64,000 nt of DNA. It comes from Thuidium tamariscinum. Its lineage: Eukaryota > Streptophyta > Bryopsida > Hypnales > Thuidiaceae. The stretch's first letter is position 1. The number at the start of each line of letters is the position of its first letter. Location of the stretch: contig OX344749.2 in the NCBI GenBank assembly GCA_947034885.2, positions 43,677,682 to 43,741,681 on the forward strand. Reading direction: 5' to 3'. The notes under the pieces were generated by a model, which saw nothing but the letters and a program-made list of their open reading frames with translations, made no database searches and was not told where the DNA came from. Of this stretch, positions 60,545 through 64,000 are shown in pieces. Both the position numbers and the translations under genes were made by a program.

Positions 60545-60812
60545 CATTAGATGAAATTGGAGGGCATTACAGGGCCGTTTTGGGTTTGTTCCCAAAATGG
60601 CTCCCAATGCTGCTGTCTGTTGTCAGGCCAATTTTTACCAAAAAAAAAAAAAAAATTTGGAATTCTGAAATATGAAAGTAAGTCCAAATTTTTTTTTAAA
60701 TTATTACGTGGCAAGGTCGCGACCACATAGGATTCGAGTTCGCAAGGCAGAAATTGCGTTCTCGCAGTCTGGGAACCAACAGTCTCCTAATACTCTCAAA
60801 TTTCATCTAATG
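60545..60812. mobile_element. CATTAGATG-ended miniature element, nested
   Basis: 268 bp, bounded by CATTAGATGAAATTGGAGG and ACTCTCAAATTTCATCTAATG, with AAA on both sides as a possible duplication. The interior shares 'agggccgtttt', a poly-A tract and 'acgtggcaaggtcgcgaccacatagga' with the copy at 26055. It sits just inside the right end of the 59465 element. Confidence 0.6.
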
Positions 60813-60866
60813 AAAGGCCTTGGTCCTTTAGGGGTTAACATAATTTGGTCAAATAGAGATTCACTA

Positions 60867-61409
60867 CACTAATAATGAGATTTTGGAGTTATATGGTACT
60901 TGTAGTGCTATTTATCCTATTGTATTAGTCATACTAATTCTCATTTGCATGACATATAGTCTTCATGTAGTATACTAAAACTAATAATGCAAGGTGAACC
61001 ATCTCAATTTTGATCTATTTTTTTAGTGGGGATTCTATCTAGTTTATGATTGATATTCAAGTTGACATAAGGCCTTATTCAATAAAATCAAACAAATTAT
61101 ACATTTTGAGACTTCAACCATAAAATAGTTATAGTGATTTATTGTCGAGCGATGATAAGATGAAACTACAACCTTTGGGCAATCAAAGGTTTATATGTAC
61201 TATTATAAATATTCAATTTTGAGACTATACAATAATTTGAGACTTTTATATATATAAGTCAAAGATAAAATTGAGACTACACTTTGTTCTAATATAACAA
61301 ATAAGGCCTTACATTTAGAATTGCTAATATGACCAACATTGTTGACATTTAGTGTTAGAAACTTAGAATTCAAGAAAAGTGTTACAAATACTAAATCTCA
61401 TTATTAGTG
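60867..61409. mobile_element. CACTA-type element, 543 bp
   Basis: Perfect inverted ends CACTAATAATGAGATTT and AAATCTCATTATTAGTG. The flanks share only TA. The interior is AT-rich, non-coding and not palindromic, so this is a small deletion-type CACTA derivative rather than a foldback. Confidence 0.6.
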
Positions 61410-62103
61410 TAATTGGAATCTTTTGATGGTGCAAATGATGAAGGATTATGTAGATTTGCAAAGGAGGTTAATGACTTACAAGTGCATGCAGAAACTCTAG
61501 GAGACATTAAATCCTACCATCAAAATGGGACCCTTGTGGAACTTGCCCATCAAAAATGATGGGGCCCAATCAAAATTGCACATGGTTAAGGTACAATTGT
61601 AGAATTGCACCTCTAAGAGAACTACAAGATTGCAATATAATTTCATTGTTCTACAAATCTTGTACAAAATGGACATGACAACAATTCTAGGATTTTAGGA
61701 AGTTGTTGTAGGGAATAGAGTGTCTTCTTTTATCTATGAGTGATTGAGCTCCTACTATATATAAATTGTTTTACCTCCTACCACACTTCATGTATATAAA
61801 AATAGGTTGTTTTCTCAATTCAAAAGAAAATAATGATGACTTTTGAAGAAAAAGTAGTTGTAGATGTGATGTCATGCTACATCAATTTGGATTCATTTCA
61901 AATGAATGATTTAACATCTTGAAGGAAAGGACAAATCTTAACATCTTTTTCATGTTCTACTAAAATGACAATTTGTAGTGCAATTCAAACAACATTTTTA
62001 AAAGTTCCCATATAGGACTTATATATGAACTTTGAAGATTAAATTTTTTTACATATTATTTCTTCTTATAACAATGTTACTTTTGATATTGAAAAAAAAT
62101 TAA

Positions 62104-62517
62104 TTAACCTCTAAAGTCCTAAGGCCTTTCTTTCATAAAAAAAACACTAAAATCTACCAATTCTATTGCAAAGAGAAAAAACTTTAGAATTTTTGTTTTT
62201 TTATTTTATTTTATATTTATATTTATATATTTTTTCATCTTTAATACTAGACTAGCATAAAAATGTGTGAAAAAATTCAAGAACTTTGACAATGTAGATT
62301 GCAAAATATTTTCATTCAAAAGGAAGAAAATAAGTTTTTTACACCTTGTTCAACTTGACTTTTTAGCTTCAAATCTTTACATTTAGACAAAAATAAATTC
62401 ATTAAGGAAAAAATGAAAAATGAAAAAAATTCAATTTTTTGTGATTCTTTTTGGGCTACCCCTTGAGTTGTTTTTGGAACTTAAAGTGGCATAATTTTTG
62501 CTCCTAGCACCAATTGA

Positions 62518-62583
<66 letters not shown>

Positions 62584-62650
62584 CTCCAAAGCTAACCTCG
62601 TTTTCTATCTTCAAAAAAAGTTTCAAAAAATCATGTCAATTAGAGGTTAA
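62104..62650. mobile_element. TTAA-bounded element carrying a TA microsatellite
   Basis: Ends TTAACCTCTAAAG on the left and AATTAGAGGTTAA on the right. The right part ('caccaattgaaa', 'agctaacctcgttttctatctt') matches the minus strand of the 59465 family start. A (TA)30 run lies inside. Confidence 0.5.
62521..62581. repeat. TA microsatellite, about 30 units
   Basis: An uninterrupted TA run of 60-61 bases. It creates a spurious open frame of alternating Tyr and Ile. Likely length-polymorphic. Confidence 0.95.
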
Positions 62651-62791
62651 GCAACATCAAAGTTACAGAAAATATGAGCAATTCATGCTATTGAATGGAG
62701 ACAATTTGAATCCTTTTTGTCATTTTTATAATATATTGAACCAATTAGGGATTGAATTTAATCCTAATAAGGACATTGTATTTCATCCAAC

Positions 62792-63730
62792 TTAACCCCT
62801 AAACCCCTGAACAACGTTTTTTGAGATTATAGATTTTTTGGGCAGCTCACTACGGATGGAGTTTTTATTTTTTTTTCTTTGGAATTTTGATACAATGTGT
62901 GTCCGAGGAGTAGCTTTAAGGCCCAACAATTTTCATAACTTTTGACTTTGTGGATAAAAAGTTATGGCATGATATGTCACTTTGTTTGCTCGGCGGGCAT
63001 CCCGGGCAGCTGAAAAAACTTTTTTTTGAAAAGTGAAATTTCAAATTGATTCTTTAGGTTTATACAGACATGGGAAGCTTTGAATGAATCCATTCCGATC
63101 AATGAGTCAAAAGTTATGAAGATTTGAAGTTTGGGGTAGTTTGCAGCTAGTTACAGAATCTCCACAGTACAAAAAAAGTTTGAAATTCTTCATTTAATTC
63201 AGTTTTTCATATTTTTGGAAAAATATAAAAACAAAAGGTGTAGATTGTTTATTTCAACATTTTAACCATTGGGATTGAAAATTTTCAATTCCATGAATAA
63301 AATGTTCACAATTTAGTATTTTGGCTCATTTTTTACTTCTTTCTACTTACTTATTTTTTCCTATATGTTGTACAATTCCAAATGGTTTGAAATTTTTTGA
63401 GAATGTAGCCAACTTGCATTGAAGTATGAATTCAAAGAGTAACCACCATTTTGAGTTTTTTTTCACACAAATGTGACCTTGTGAAGTGCAGCTGCCCGGA
63501 TTTTCGCAGGGATAAAAAAACAGTTTTTGTCAATTCAAATGCTTATATCTTGCAATCTACATGGTGGAAATTTCTGAAATTTTTTCCACATGTTTACAAA
63601 CCACCTTACTACAAGATCCTACGGTTACATGAGTCAAAAATGTGTTTTAAAAAAAAATTGCTCTTGTATTAGAAATGGCAGTTTTGGAGCATTTTTTCAT
63701 TGAAAACGCTGTTAGGGGTTTAGGGGTTAA
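62792..63730. mobile_element. TTAA-bounded DNA element, about 0.93-kb family
   Basis: 939 bp with inverted ends TTAACCCCTAAACCCCTGA and TTAGGGGTTTAGGGGTTAA. It is nearly identical to the copy at 8618-9541, with small differences such as a short insertion near 62997 and scattered substitutions. Non-coding and flanked by TTAA on both sides. Confidence 0.75.
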
Positions 63731-64000
63731 AAGAACACAAAAATGACAACTTTGGAATTTTAATTTGATATTCCCAAATTTTTCTCCAAATTTTTTCTTC
63801 AAGCATTTTCTTGTATTTTGATTAGAATACATGTAGCATCATATATACACTAGCACAAACCTATTGCAATGTAAAATCAATTGTAAAATTAATTGAACTT
63901 GTGGTAGGAGAATGTGAATAAAATTAAAAACATTTTCTATAGGATGAGATATTTGAGATGAAAACATGACCATGTCTCTTACAATGGGTCATGACATAGT

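Larger units (their letters stand above)
59465..60838 (+). mobile_element. TTAA-bounded DNA element, long family, complete
   Basis: 1374 bp with a perfect 18-base terminal inverted repeat: TTAACCCCTAAAGGACCA at the left and TGGTCCTTTAGGGGTTAA at the right. Two smaller elements are nested inside (59620-59805 and 60545-60812), so the original unit was about 0.9 kb. Diverged partial copies lie at 4150-4996 and 6040-6726. No transposase frame. TTAA boundaries and CCC-leading ends resemble piggyBac-like or Kolobok-like elements. Confidence 0.75.
58265..64000. other. Transposon-rich region without genes
   Basis: No gene supported. It is made largely of the elements listed separately. 58300-59460 is AT-rich DNA with no defined ends apart from a doubled CACTAGAAGAA at about 58483-58500 that resembles the terminus of the element at 59620. 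61410-62100 and 63731-64000 hold only simple AT-rich DNA, plus a TGCAGGA-family fragment near 61496 and a GATTGCAAGAAA-family end near 63970. Confidence 0.6.

Noticed and set aside
62514-62795. 93-codon frame with a Tyr-Ile run
   Set aside because: Translation of the TA microsatellite.
63451-63672. Frame shared with 16984-17196 inside the 0.93-kb elements
   Set aside because: Similarity reflects DNA identity of the repeat; frame and stops are not conserved among copies.
1-64000. CRISPR arrays, operons, rRNA and prophage features
   Set aside because: Spliced plant-type genes rule out a prokaryotic reading; no regular spacer-repeat array or rRNA sequence was seen.

Overview
The window reads as nuclear DNA of a land plant. 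Multi-exon genes with short introns (about 85-450 bases, up to about 590) and clear GT-AG borders stand as small islands of moderate base composition in very AT-rich DNA packed with small inverted-repeat transposons. The gene content is plant-like: a fatty acid 2-hydroxylase without a cytochrome b5 domain, an NHL/LEA_2 protein, a CAX cation/proton exchanger and an S1-family pseudogene. A vasohibin-type tubulin detyrosinase, which I do not know from flowering plants, points to a lineage with swimming sperm. The compact introns make a bryophyte or other seedless plant more likely than a gymnosperm; this is inference, not proof.

Layout. 1-17.3 kb holds no gene I can support; it contains dispersed repeats, including an element family that starts and ends in TTAA. 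At 17.32-17.47 kb is an imperfect hairpin that looks like a microRNA precursor. The six-exon fatty acid 2-hydroxylase lies at 19.49-22.44 kb (+) and the intronless NHL/LEA_2 gene at 23.83-24.56 kb (-). 26.0-38.6 kb is again gene-free, with a Harbinger-like element and four copies of a miniature transposon family, three of which have perfect 4-bp target duplications. A frameshifted S1-family pseudogene lies at 38.6-39.1 kb (-). 39.1-48.2 kb has repeats and a more complex block (43.9-46.8 kb) that I could not resolve into a gene. 48.18-51.86 kb (-) is the ten-exon vasohibin-like gene and 55.47-58.26 kb (+) the ten-exon CAX gene; these two are divergent, about 3.6 kb apart. 58.3-64 kb is transposon-rich.

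The genes do not form one pathway. The hydroxylase acts on sphingolipid acyl chains in the ER, CAX loads Ca2+ into the vacuole, the NHL protein is a membrane-anchored LEA_2 protein, and the vasohibin homologue should remove the C-terminal tyrosine of alpha-tubulin. Its Cys, His and Ser have the same spacing as in human VASH1, and its N-terminal extension carries three repeats of exactly 44 residues. Exon borders below were set by hand from splice consensus, phase and family alignment; no search or transcript data were available.
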